Notes under the pieces: model-generated
What the model was told of the DNA's origin: nothing
What the model saw: the letters and a program-made list of their open reading frames with translations, nothing else
Database searches by the model: none
NCBI GenBank assembly: GCA_021323775.1
Contig: JAJPKK010000121.1
Location: forward strand, 1 to 50,643
Direction of reading: 5' to 3'
DNA length: 50,643 nucleotides
From: Hyphomicrobiales bacterium
GTDB taxonomy: Bacteria > Pseudomonadota > Alphaproteobacteria > Rhizobiales > Xanthobacteraceae
Made by a program: the position numbers and the translations under genes
Shown: piece by piece, positions 24,500-32,442 of the stretch
Layout: each line of letters opens with the position of its first letter
Position numbering within the stretch: the first letter of the stretch is position 1

Positions 24500-25630
24500 A
24501 TGGCAGAGACCGCCATCGTTTCAGAAGAGCTGGCGAAGAAATTCGCGACCGAGAAGGACACGCCCTATACGCGCTGGGTGCGCGCCGAGGGTCTCGACAT
24601 CATCGGCGCGCACTATGTCCCGAGCCTTCACACCGTCGAGCTGAAGCCGTGGGCGCGGCGGGGCGGCAAGGGCGTTTTCATCAATCACGAAGCATCGCGA
24701 ACCTCGAATGACTGCTATGTGTGCGAGATCGCGCCGGGGCAGAAGCTCGCGCCGCAGCGGCAGCTCTTCGAGGAAATGATCCTGGTGCTTGACGGCCGCG
24801 GATCGACCTCGGTCTGGAACGATGCCGGCAGCCGCATCACGTTCGAGTGGAAGGCCGGCGCGCTGTTCGCTATTCCGCTCAACACCTACCACCAGCACTT
24901 CAACGGCTCCGGCCGCGAGCCTGCCCGCTACGTGGCAGTGACCAACGCGCCGCCGGTGATTAATCTCTACGAGGATATCGACTTCATATTCGGCACCAAG
25001 CACGACTTCCGCGGCCGCTTCAACGGCGAACCCGATTATTTCAGCGCCAAAGGCGAGCAGAAGGGCCTGCTGCTGCAAACCAATTTCGTGGCCGACGCCG
25101 TCAACCTGTCGCTGATCTCGGCCAAGGAGCGCGGCGCCGGCGGCGGCCATATTCGCTTCAATATGGCCAAGGGCTCCATGAACAGCCACATCTCCCAGTT
25201 CCCGGTCGGCACCTACAAGAAGGCGCACTGCCACGGGCCGGGCGCCCACGTGATTATCCTGTCGGGCGAGGGCTATTCGCTGATGTGGCCGGAGGGCGAT
25301 GCGCCGCGCCGCTACGAGTGGCAAGTCGGCTCGATGATCGTGCCGCCCAACATGTGGCTGCACCAGCATTTCAACACCGGCACCACCCCGGCGCGCTATC
25401 TCGCCTTCAAGCACGAAGGCGTGTCGATCCGCAACGCCCAGGGCGTGCCGAAGGCGTGGATCAGCCGCCGCATCGGCGGCGATCAGATCGATTACGCGGA
25501 TGAGGCGCCGGAAATCCGCCGGACGTTCGCGGAGGCGCTCGCCAGGAATGGCCTGACGCCGAAGATGGAAGCGGCTTACGAGGCGGAACTTGCGGACCTG
25601 CCGCCGCTGCCGGCGCGATCGGTGGCGTAG
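24500..25630 (+). CDS. Double-cupin protein
   Basis: A 376-residue protein with two cupin beta-barrels. The first (about residues 65-165) contains CEIAPGQKLAPQRQLFEEMI, GRGSTSVWNDAG and FAIPLNTYHQHFN. The second (about 220-330) contains FPVGTYKKAHCHGPGAHVII, EGYSLMWPEGD and VPPNMWLHQHFNTG. The HCHGPGAH and WLHQHF histidines of the second barrel form a normal cupin metal site; the first lacks the usual HxH and keeps only the HQHF half. From memory, close relatives are often labelled 'ethanolamine ammonia-lyase-activating protein', which would link it to the EutA-like gene at 26396, but I cannot confirm it. There is no signal peptide. The ATG at 24500 follows CTGGAGATCCGC. Confidence 0.75.
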   Translation: MAETAIVSEELAKKFATEKDTPYTRWVRAEGLDIIGAHYVPSLHTVELKPWARRGGKGVFINHEASRTSNDCYVCEIAPGQKLAPQRQLFEEMILVLDGRGSTSVWNDAGSRITFEWKAGALFAIPLNTYHQHFNGSGREPARYVAVTNAPPVINLYEDIDFIFGTKHDFRGRFNGEPDYFSAKGEQKGLLLQTNFVADAVNLSLISAKERGAGGGHIRFNMAKGSMNSHISQFPVGTYKKAHCHGPGAHVIILSGEGYSLMWPEGDAPRRYEWQVGSMIVPPNMWLHQHFNTGTTPARYLAFKHEGVSIRNAQGVPKAWISRRIGGDQIDYADEAPEIRRTFAEALARNGLTPKMEAAYEAELADLPPLPARSVA

Positions 25631-25777
25631 GGCTTGCAGGGCGCATGGAGCGCAGCGTGATGCGGGGCCGGCCTCGCGCGAAGCAGCGGGCTGCCCCGGA
25701 TTACGCGGAGCTTACGATCGGGCCGGCCGGAGGCCGGACCCGGCGGCTCCGTCCGGCAACATGACCGCACCGCCGCG
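25631..25777. repeat. GC-rich repeat between convergent cupin and hupE-like genes
   Basis: ATGGAGCGCAGCGTGATGCG (25656) and CCCCGGATTACGCGGAGC (25695) look like the two arms of a degenerate palindromic element, followed by GGGCCGGCCGGAGGCCGGAC. It could act as a two-way terminator between the two convergent genes. Confidence 0.45.
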
Positions 25778-26314
25778 TTACGCGGCCCGGCGGACAGCGC
25801 TGTGGCCGAACCGGCCGATCGCCAGGCCGAGCCCAATGCCGATGCCATGCAGCAGCGCGGTCGCTGCGACGAAGCCCGCCCCATAGGCGAGACCTGACGC
25901 CGTCTCAGGCATCTCAATGCCGTGCGCATAGCCGTGGAAGACCGCAAAGAACGCCACCAGCCCCATGGCCACCGCAACCGGCATCGCCACGCCAAGAACG
26001 GCGATCAGGCCAAGCACCACGACCGACAGCGCGATGCCGGTCTCCACATAAGGCAGACCCACGCCAGCCATGCCGGCGAGGCCCGCGGCCGCCATGGTCG
26101 CGACAAAGCTCGCCGGGACGAGCCACAGCGCCCGGCCTCCCAGCCGGGCGGCCAGGAGGCCGACCGCCACCATCGCTATGATATGGTCGACGCCGCCGAG
26201 CGGATGCAGGAAGCCGCTGACGAGGCTTGCGCCGTCATGGCCGGGGTGGGCAAACGCGATGGTGGGGACAAAGCCAAGCGAAGCAGCGACGATGCGCAGG
26301 GCGGTACGATGCAT
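25778..26314 (-). CDS. HupE/UreJ-family nickel/cobalt permease
   Basis: A 178-residue membrane protein of the HupE/UreJ family, which carries Ni2+ or Co2+ across the inner membrane. A cleavable N-terminal segment ends in FAHPGHDG, the family's conserved HPGHD metal motif. It is followed by PLGGVDHIIAMVAVGLLAA with the second histidine signature and about six hydrophobic helices, then FHGYAHGIEMP. No hydrogenase or urease gene is in the window, so the customer enzyme is not one of those here. It is divergent from the histidine-tailed EutA-like gene, 81 nt apart. That fits supply of cobalt to a B12-related system, which is inference. Confidence 0.9.
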   Translation of the reverse strand: MHRTALRIVAASLGFVPTIAFAHPGHDGASLVSGFLHPLGGVDHIIAMVAVGLLAARLGGRALWLVPASFVATMAAAGLAGMAGVGLPYVETGIALSVVVLGLIAVLGVAMPVAVAMGLVAFFAVFHGYAHGIEMPETASGLAYGAGFVAATALLHGIGIGLGLAIGRFGHSAVRRAA

Positions 26315-26352
26315 GGAAGCCTCCCGTCAGTATGATGTTTAATGAATAAGTG

Positions 26353-26368
26353 CATAGCGCGTGCTATG
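26353..26368. promoter_or_regulatory. Inverted repeat between hupE-like and eutA-like genes
   Basis: CATAGC (26353-26358) and GCTATG (26363-26368) are perfect inverted arms separated by GCGT in the 81-nt intergenic stretch. It could be an operator that controls both divergent genes, for example by a metal sensor. This is inference; no regulator gene is adjacent. Confidence 0.35.
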
Positions 26369-26395
26369 GCAAGCGCTGAATTTGGAGTTTTCCTG

Positions 26396-28141
26396 ATGGC
26401 GGACCCCGACGAGCCCAGAACGAAAAGCAGCCATACGCTCACCGATCATCTTTACGGCCTTGACCTGGAGCATACCCATGATGGTTATGCGGACCACGAC
26501 CACGATTTCCCCGACGACGGCCCGTTAGAAGAAAATCCGATCTGGATTGCCGACCACGTCTCCCTGATGACAGTCGGCATCGATATTGGCTCGTCTGGTA
26601 CTCAGGTGATTTTTTCGCGGGTCAATCTGCGCCGCCTCGGCGAGGATCTGTCCAGCCGCTACTTCGTGGTGTCGCGCGAGACCTTGTTCCAGTCGGCCGT
26701 CGCCCTCACGCCTTATCGCAGCGAGGAGCACATCGACGAGGCCAAGCTCGGCGCCATCATTGACGGTGCGTACAATGATGCCGGCATCGACCCGGCCGGG
26801 ATCGACACCGGCGCCGTCATTCTTACCGGCGAAGCCCTGCGGCGCGAGAACGCCAAGGCGATCGCCGGCATCGTGGCGGAGAAGGGCGGCGATTTCGTCT
26901 GCGCCACGGCGGGGCACCACATGGAATCGATGCTCGCGGCCTATGGCTCAGGCGCCGCCTCCATATCGAGCGCCGAGCGCAAGCGCATCCTTAACATCGA
27001 CATCGGCGGCGGCACCACCAAGCTCGCCGTGGTGGAGCACGGCAAGGTGGCGGCGACAGCCGCGGTTCATATTGGCGGGCGGCTTCAGGTGGTCGACCGC
27101 GACGGCGTTATCATCCGCCTTGATCCGGCCGGGAAATACCATGCCCGGCGCGCCGGGTTTGCATGGACGCGCGGCGACGTGGCGCAAGCGCCCGATCTCG
27201 ATCAAGTCGCGGAGGGGATGGCAGATACGCTCGTCGCCGCGCTCACCGCCCGGCCGCTGCCGCACGATATCGCCCATCTCTACCTCACCGATCCGATCGT
27301 GGACTTCGGCCGAATCGACGGCATCATGTTCTCCGGCGGCGTCGGGGAATATGTCTACGGCCGTGAGGATCGCGATTTTGGCGACCTCGGGCGAAGGCTC
27401 GGCCGTTCCATCCGCCGGCGCGTCGACGCTGGCGCGCTGCCCTGGCCGTTGCTGCCGGCCGGCGAATGCATCCGGGCGACCGCGCTCGGCGCGTCGGAAT
27501 ACTCTGTTCAGTTGTCGGGCAACACCAGCTACATCTCGGCGCCCGGCGCCCTCTTGCCGCGGCGCAATCTCCAGGTGCTGCAGCCGGATTATGCGCCTGC
27601 CGATGTGGTCGATCCCGATGCAGTAGCGGCGGCAATCCGCCGCCACCTCGTCGCGTTCGACGTTGACGCCGAGCGCGAAATCGCGCTGGCGCTGCGTTGG
27701 CGCGGCCCGCCGTCTTATGAGCGCCTCGCCGGCTTCGCCGAGGGCATCCGCCGCGGCCTCGCCGATCGCATTGCGAGGCGTCAGCCGATCTACATCATGC
27801 TCGATGGCGACGTGGCCCAGACTTTGGGCGCGATCCTGCGCGAGGAACTCGACGTTACGAGCGAGATTCTGGTCATTGACGGCGTTGTGCTGATGGATTT
27901 CGACTACATTGACCTCGGCCGCATCCGCATGCCGTCAAACACCGTGCCGGTCACGATCAAGTCGCTCGTCTTCAGCGAAGACCCGCGCGGGCTACGTCCC
28001 AGGGAGCGGTTGCATCACCGTGACCATGGGCATGGGCACGACCACGGGCATTCACACGGTCATACGCATGGTCATCATGGCGACGATCACCATCGGCACG
28101 ATCACAGCGAGCGCCGCCACGAAGCCGACAGCCACGGATGA
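26396..28141 (+). CDS. EutA-like ASKHA reactivase with histidine-rich tail
   Basis: A 581-residue protein resembling EutA, the ATPase that reactivates B12-dependent ethanolamine ammonia-lyase by swapping damaged cobalamin. The ASKHA phosphate-1 motif is TVGIDIGSSGTQVIFSRV, the connect-1/phosphate-2 region is ILNIDIGGGTTKLAVVEHGK, and the adenosine region is IMFSGGVGEYVYG. The N-terminus contains HTHDGYADHDHD. From about residue 540 the last 42 residues hold 18 histidines (GHGHDHGHSHGHTHGHHG), as in the metal-storing tails of HypB, UreE and CobW-like proteins. No eutBC lies in the window. The ATG at 26396 has TTTGGAG upstream; an ATG at 26342 is in frame but would run through the inverted repeat. 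Function in metal or cobamide handling is likely but unproven. Confidence 0.85.
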   Translation: MADPDEPRTKSSHTLTDHLYGLDLEHTHDGYADHDHDFPDDGPLEENPIWIADHVSLMTVGIDIGSSGTQVIFSRVNLRRLGEDLSSRYFVVSRETLFQSAVALTPYRSEEHIDEAKLGAIIDGAYNDAGIDPAGIDTGAVILTGEALRRENAKAIAGIVAEKGGDFVCATAGHHMESMLAAYGSGAASISSAERKRILNIDIGGGTTKLAVVEHGKVAATAAVHIGGRLQVVDRDGVIIRLDPAGKYHARRAGFAWTRGDVAQAPDLDQVAEGMADTLVAALTARPLPHDIAHLYLTDPIVDFGRIDGIMFSGGVGEYVYGREDRDFGDLGRRLGRSIRRRVDAGALPWPLLPAGECIRATALGASEYSVQLSGNTSYISAPGALLPRRNLQVLQPDYAPADVVDPDAVAAAIRRHLVAFDVDAEREIALALRWRGPPSYERLAGFAEGIRRGLADRIARRQPIYIMLDGDVAQTLGAILREELDVTSEILVIDGVVLMDFDYIDLGRIRMPSNTVPVTIKSLVFSEDPRGLRPRERLHHRDHGHGHDHGHSHGHTHGHHGDDHHRHDHSERRHEADSHG

Positions 28142-28291
28142 GACGGCCACGGATAAGAAGCGCCTCTGTTGAATCCTGAGCGGGCAAAAAAGAAGTCTGC
28201 GGCTCTGTCGGAAACGGCCTTGATCGCTCAGATGCACTCTGGCGGGCGGCGGCAGCCGCAAAAAAAACATCCAACCGATCAAGGCCGCGCC

Positions 28292-29023
28292 TTACATGGT
28301 CGCGCGGCGGTCCGCTGGCAGTGACGGGTCCCAGCCCTGCTGGTTTGCGTGCAGGGACGCGGACTGATCCTTGCGCATCATGTTGTAGCCGAGGTAGATG
28401 AAGGTAAGTCCGATGAACTCGGTGATATACAACACCTCTACATAGCCGAAGCGGGTGAAGCTTCCGCCAATGCCGGGAAGAAGCGCGCCAATGGCGATGA
28501 GGATGTTGCCGAGGAAGCGAGTTCTCCCTCTCTCCTTCGCGAAGTATTGGATGGCCGAGTAAACGGCGCCCCCAAAAAGAAAAACGAAGGCGTAGAGGTT
28601 GAGCAAGGGAGAGAAGCCCCTGACCCATTGCCATGCAAATACGCGCCCCGTGAGGCGATAGTCGAACTCTTGCGGAACTTCAACGGGCGAGGACGCGACG
28701 CAAACGGCGGCAACAAGGATGAACGCCGAGCACGCCATGGCCGAAATATCGGCGAAGCGTTTCTTCATGAGGAGGTAAATGGTTCCCTGGGCCAGCGGGT
28801 ATCCGCCAAGCAAGGCCCCGACGATGTACCAGACCTTCGTGTTCCACTCGCTCCAGCCAAAGATGGCATTGATGCTTTCCGTGAGCGTGCCCATGCCGAA
28901 TGTGAGCACGCCCAGGGTCCACCACAGCAAGTACTGCGATCTCTTGGAGAGATAGTGCGGTACGATGCGGCTTAGAAAAAAAACCGAAAAGAGCGTGGTG
29001 AGAACCGGAATATAGCTGACCAT
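28292..29023 (-). CDS. Polytopic membrane protein of unknown function
   Basis: A 243-residue integral membrane protein with about seven hydrophobic helices: IPVLTTLFSVFFLSRIV, YLLWWTLGVLTFGMG, WYIVGALLGGYPLAQGTIYL, MACSAFILVAAVCVA, LNLYAFVFLFGGAVYSAI, LGNILIAIGALLPGIGG and VLYITEFIGLTFIYLGYN. The N-terminus is outside by length. The conserved-looking motifs (WNTKVWYIVGALLGGYPLAQ, GSFTRFGYVEVLYITEFIG) suggest an uncharacterised family rather than a random frame. There is no catalytic signature. It is convergent with the EutA-like gene, 150 nt away. Confidence 0.75.
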   Translation of the reverse strand: MVSYIPVLTTLFSVFFLSRIVPHYLSKRSQYLLWWTLGVLTFGMGTLTESINAIFGWSEWNTKVWYIVGALLGGYPLAQGTIYLLMKKRFADISAMACSAFILVAAVCVASSPVEVPQEFDYRLTGRVFAWQWVRGFSPLLNLYAFVFLFGGAVYSAIQYFAKERGRTRFLGNILIAIGALLPGIGGSFTRFGYVEVLYITEFIGLTFIYLGYNMMRKDQSASLHANQQGWDPSLPADRRATM

Positions 29024-29363
29024 ATCAGTTCACGGGGCTCAACCTTGAACACGAATAAGCTTTTTACACCTTGAGGGCTGCGCGAATCAATGTGCGCCCC
29101 CAAGGTCGCAGCGCTCATGGAGACGCTCCCATTCGTTGGGACTGGGCCTGCCGCGCGGCGATGTAGGAGCGCCCGGATCACGCTGCCCGGAGGCGCCGTC
29201 TCCATGATATCCGTCACTGCGTCACGGTCGAGTCCAAAGAGCATGTGCTTGAAACCAGCGCCACGAAGGTTGCTTCCGGCGGCCAGATGACGCATGCTTT
29301 AAAAATCATGGAAGAAAAATTTGGTCGCTGCCACATCGTTCATGGCCGGGGAGCAGGCGAAGC
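29024..29363. other. Divergent promoter region of 340 nt
   Basis: This stretch separates the minus-strand membrane protein from the plus-strand ChaN-like gene and should hold both promoters. It includes AT-rich pieces (AATAAGCTTTTTACACC near 29054; CTTTAAAAATCATGGAAG near 29297). A minus-strand open frame crosses it but overlaps the membrane gene and lacks recognisable motifs. Confidence 0.4.
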
Positions 29364-30701
29364 ATGACAAACAAGATTGGTTCACAGCGAGGAGTCCCCG
29401 ACCATTGGGCGCGCCCTGCCAGGCGAACGTCTCGGCCATGGGCTCTTGTTTTGTCCTCGACGTTGGTTGCGGCCATCATTGGTCAGGCTGGCGCGCAGAC
29501 GAGTGCGAACGTTGCGCCTGCTCAAACGGCATCCGCATGCGCGACCCGCGGCGTCTGGATCGACCTGAAAACTGGGCAACCCATCGACAGAGGGGAACTG
29601 TTTCGCGATCTTGTCGCGAGGAATTCCGTTGTGCTGCTCGGGGAATCGCATACCGATGCAGACCACCATCGCTGGCAGCTGCACACTCTGGCCGCATTGC
29701 ATGGGCGCGGGGGAAATATCGTCATTGGCTTCGAAGCATTTCCGCGCCGCCTGCAAGCCGTGTTGGATGATTGGGTCGAGGGCAAGCTGACTGAAGACGC
29801 ATTCCTGAAGGCGTCCGAGTGGCGGCAGGTCTGGGGCTACGACGCAGCTCTCTACATGCCGCTGTTTCAATTTGCTCGGCTCAACCGCATCCCGATGGTT
29901 GCGCTCAACGTCGAGCAGAAGCTTGTCTCGCGCGTCGGCCAACAGGGATGGGAGAACGTCCCGGCGTCAGAGCGCGAAGGCCTCTCCACTCCTGCTCCAG
30001 CCAGTCCCGCCTATCAGCGCGAGCTTGCCCGCGTCTACCTCATCAAGAAGGCATTGCCGCCAGGCGCTGATCCCATTTCCGTCTCTCAGGGGCCGAGCCC
30101 TCCGGAGCCTGATGAGGCCGCGGTAGACGAAGCCGTTAAGCAGCCCGAGTTCCAGCGTTTCGTCGAAGCTCAGCTCACCTGGGACCGCGCCATGGCGGAG
30201 GCGCTCGCCGGCGCCAAGCGCAGATTCTCCAATGCAACCGCGGTCGGAATCCTGGGGAGCGGACACGTCGAGGGGGGCTACGGCGTTTCCCATCAGTTGA
30301 AAGATCTCGGGATCGCCGAAGTGACGTCGCTCATCCCGGTGCCGACTGACGCGGCCTGCATGCTGGTTGGCACCTCGTTTGCCGACGCCGTGTTTACGTT
30401 GCCGCACGCAGACGAAACGCCGCCCGCCGAGCGTCCACGGCTCGGCGTCGCCCTCGCAGAAGGCGATGGTGCGCCCCGCATCAACCGGGTAATCGATAAG
30501 AGCGTCGCTGAAGTTGCCGGCCTGAAAGTCGGAGATCAGGTGATACGAGCCGCCGGCCTAACGATCCGGAATCCTGACGAACTTGTCGAAGTGATCGCCC
30601 GGCAGGCCCCCGGCACCTGGCTGCCGTTGAGCATCAGGCGTGACGGACAGGAGATCGACCTGGTGGCCAAGTTTCCGACCCGCCCCCGGCAGGATCAATG
30701 A
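29364..30701 (+). CDS. ChaN-like hydrolase fused to a PDZ domain
   Basis: A 445-residue protein with an N-terminal membrane or export segment (PWALVLSSTLVAAIIGQAGA, residues 25-44). The middle (about 70-330) is a ChaN-type domain: VVLLGESHTDADHHRWQL, VIGFEAFPRRLQAVLDDW, MPLFQFARLNRIPMVALNV and GILGSGHVEGGYGV. ChaN-like proteins bind heme or iron through such E and H residues. The C-terminal 85 residues are a PDZ domain (RPRLGVALAEGD, GLKVGDQVIRAAG, GTWLPLSIRRDG), which binds peptide ends in envelope proteases. The combination points to a periplasmic role. Ribosome site GGGGAGCAGGCG is good. Monocistronic. Confidence 0.82.
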   Translation: MTNKIGSQRGVPDHWARPARRTSRPWALVLSSTLVAAIIGQAGAQTSANVAPAQTASACATRGVWIDLKTGQPIDRGELFRDLVARNSVVLLGESHTDADHHRWQLHTLAALHGRGGNIVIGFEAFPRRLQAVLDDWVEGKLTEDAFLKASEWRQVWGYDAALYMPLFQFARLNRIPMVALNVEQKLVSRVGQQGWENVPASEREGLSTPAPASPAYQRELARVYLIKKALPPGADPISVSQGPSPPEPDEAAVDEAVKQPEFQRFVEAQLTWDRAMAEALAGAKRRFSNATAVGILGSGHVEGGYGVSHQLKDLGIAEVTSLIPVPTDAACMLVGTSFADAVFTLPHADETPPAERPRLGVALAEGDGAPRINRVIDKSVAEVAGLKVGDQVIRAAGLTIRNPDELVEVIARQAPGTWLPLSIRRDGQEIDLVAKFPTRPRQDQ

Positions 30702-30857
30702 CAGGATGGCTTATTTCGTGAGCATTTTCCGACAGCGTTGAGCAAGCATCGGGTGGGCAAAGCGAAGCGTGCCCCCCAAAGCCCCGGGTGTGGGCAGGGC
30801 GCGTATCCTTCGGCAGGCTCAGGAGCACGCCTTTGCCCCGTTCGATCGAAATCCGGT
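30702..30857. repeat. Dispersed repeat between ChaN-PDZ and methyltransferase genes
   Basis: GGTGGGCAAAGCGAAGCGTG (30752-30771) and CCTTCGGCAGGCTCAGGAGC (30808-30827) are good copies of blocks seen near 24360 and 14149. The block lies between convergent genes. Confidence 0.65.
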
Positions 30858-31583
30858 CTAGATGCGCTCAAACACCACCCCATAGTGGTAGGGCGGCACG
30901 TCAATCAACTCGGCGAATTTGAGGTCGCCCGACCGTGCGGCCTTGATCGCCTGGTCCGGGGACATGCGTAACTCCGTGCGGGGACCGCGCGGTTCGCCCA
31001 ACACGGTTGTTGTTTCACGGGGCAGCGGATGCCAATTGATGATCGCGAAGCGCCCTGACGGTTTCAGGGCGTCTCTGACCGATCGAGCGAGCCGCGGCTG
31101 ATCCGGAACGCCGTGGAAGGCGTTCGCCAGGAAAACGAAATCGACCGGCTGCGGCCAAAGCCGCGCGATGTCGTAAGCGTCGCCGGCAATGAAATCGCAA
31201 TTGCGGGCGCCGCTCTCAGCCAGGCGATGCCGCGCTACCTCCAACAACGCAGGGTCGATGTCGATTGCGATGACATGACGCGCGAGCCTGGCGATTTGCA
31301 GCGTGAACCAGCCATCGCCCGAGCACAGGTCGATCACCTCCATGCCGGGCTTGATCCCTACCTTGGCAACGATACCCGCAGGATCTTGCCACAATGCCTC
31401 CCACCAACCGGCAGTCGGCATCTCCGTTCCCTCGAAAAAGCCAGGCGGCTTGTCGTGCATTTCCTCGCCCCTTTGACGATCATGCGCACCGTGAAAAGCG
31501 GCGAATGACAATGGATCATCCGGATGAGCTTCGGCAAACGAAATGTTCCGGTCACTCAATGAATGGTCCGCAATGTTCGTCAT
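30858..31583 (-). CDS. Class I SAM-dependent methyltransferase
   Basis: A 241-residue protein with a Rossmann methyltransferase fold. Motif I is MEVIDLCSGDGWFTLQIARL, followed by VIAIDIDPALLEVARHRL (motif post-I), DAYDIARLWPQPVDFVFLANA (motif II) and SVRDALKPSGRFAIINW (motif III). The substrate is not deducible; small-molecule and ubiquinone-type relatives share this layout. The ATG at 31583 overlaps the stop of the upstream small membrane-protein gene by 4 nt (ATGA), so the two are translationally coupled. A later in-frame ATG (MHDKPPGFFEG) would skip an unconserved leader. It has no export signal. Confidence 0.85.
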   Translation of the reverse strand: MTNIADHSLSDRNISFAEAHPDDPLSFAAFHGAHDRQRGEEMHDKPPGFFEGTEMPTAGWWEALWQDPAGIVAKVGIKPGMEVIDLCSGDGWFTLQIARLARHVIAIDIDPALLEVARHRLAESGARNCDFIAGDAYDIARLWPQPVDFVFLANAFHGVPDQPRLARSVRDALKPSGRFAIINWHPLPRETTTVLGEPRGPRTELRMSPDQAIKAARSGDLKFAELIDVPPYHYGVVFERI

Positions 31584-31780
31584 TCCTTGCGTTCCGTCCG
31601 CTGATGCCGCTTACCCTTTGGCCCCGCTGACGGACTCTCCTCGGCCTTCTCGGATTTTTCCTTTGACGGTCCCTTTCCAGTCTGCTCTGTCTTTTCTTTT
31701 TCAGCTTTGATGTTTGGCGGCACAGTCAAGGTCGCCAGGGCGAAAATCACTGCCAACGGAGCCGCAAACCACATGGTCAT
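31580..31780 (-). CDS. Small membrane protein with charged K/E-rich tail, copy 1
   Basis: A 66-residue protein: one N-terminal hydrophobic helix (MWFAAPLAVIFALATLTV) and a cytoplasmic-like tail rich in K, E, S (KAEKEKTEQTGKGPSKEK...). The ATG at 31780 follows GGGGAGG at a good distance, better than the TTG twenty codons upstream. Its stop overlaps the methyltransferase start by 4 nt. A related copy lies 408 nt upstream (32188-32442) with similar leader DNA as well, so the pair arose by tandem duplication. Function unknown. Confidence 0.6.
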   Translation of the reverse strand: MTMWFAAPLAVIFALATLTVPPNIKAEKEKTEQTGKGPSKEKSEKAEESPSAGPKGKRHQRTERKE

Positions 31781-32187
31781 CGCCAGAACCTCCCCGAGAG
31801 TCTTCGCGGGAGCATTCTGCTCGTTCGTTGTGGATTGCAAAGAAAAACGGATTTACGGATCGGCTTTGTGCACAAATAAACTGATATTGAGATCATGTTT
31901 GCGTGCGGCAGAGTCGCTAATCAAGCATTATATGAAATAGCTGCGATAATGCGGCCGAGATGCGAATTGCACTGGACGGACGGCAGACCACCGGGCGCTT
32001 TATTGCGTCCCCCGCTCTGCCGAAACACCCGCCCAAGCGGCGAGAGGGGCACATATTTGGATGAACCTGAGCAATGAAATGTGGCTCTTCTGAATTTCGA
32101 ATGGGTCAGGACGCGTAGAGCAGCCACGCCATAATCGCTCGCGGCCTTGATTGCTTGGCTCTCTTTGTGGCGGGCGGCGGCGGCCGG
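31781..32187. other. Intergenic stretch between the two duplicated small genes
   Basis: The first 60-100 nt (to about 31890) resemble the leader of copy 2: TTGCAA, AAAACGGAT and TTTGTGCACA blocks recur in the same order near 32498-32550. The rest holds no convincing gene and presumably contains promoter sequences of copy 1. Confidence 0.45.
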
Positions 32188-32442
32188 TCAAGGGTCTTGC
32201 TTCTTTCGCTTTCCTGTTGAAACGGCGTCTGATGAGCTTTCGCCGGCCTTCCGTGGCTTGTTCTTTGCCGAGCGCTTTTCGGCCTGCTCAGACTTAGCCT
32301 TTTCGGGTTTTTCCTCTGACGCTCCTTTCTCGGCCTGCTCAGATTTGGCCTTCTCAGCTTCGTAATTTGGCCAAACCACGCCGACTTGCGCAGACACGCT
32401 CGCAACCCAGAGCACAACAATTGCCACCGGTACTGCAAACAT
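32188..32442 (-). CDS. Small membrane protein with charged K/E-rich tail, copy 2
   Basis: An 84-residue protein with an N-terminal hydrophobic helix (MFAVPVAIVVLWVASVSA) and a longer charged tail in which KSEQAEK occurs twice (EKAKSEQAEKGASEEKPEKA, then KSEQAEKRSAKNKPRK). The ATG at 32442 follows GGAGGCTGGAGAG. The tail seems to have grown by internal duplication relative to copy 1. The upstream leader is homologous to that of copy 1 but has an indel of two bases just before the start. Function unknown. Confidence 0.55.
   Translation of the reverse strand: MFAVPVAIVVLWVASVSAQVGVVWPNYEAEKAKSEQAEKGASEEKPEKAKSEQAEKRSAKNKPRKAGESSSDAVSTGKRKKQDP

Noticed and set aside
28000-28138. Histidine-codon repeat (CAYGGNCAY) at the end of the eutA-like gene as a possible DNA repeat or CRISPR-like array
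   Set aside because: It is an in-frame His-Gly/His-Asp coding tract with no spacer structure; no CRISPR array was seen anywhere in the window.
28972-29295. A 107-codon minus frame upstream of the membrane-protein gene
   Set aside because: It overlaps the membrane-protein gene by 52 nt, lacks recognisable motifs and probably covers a promoter region.
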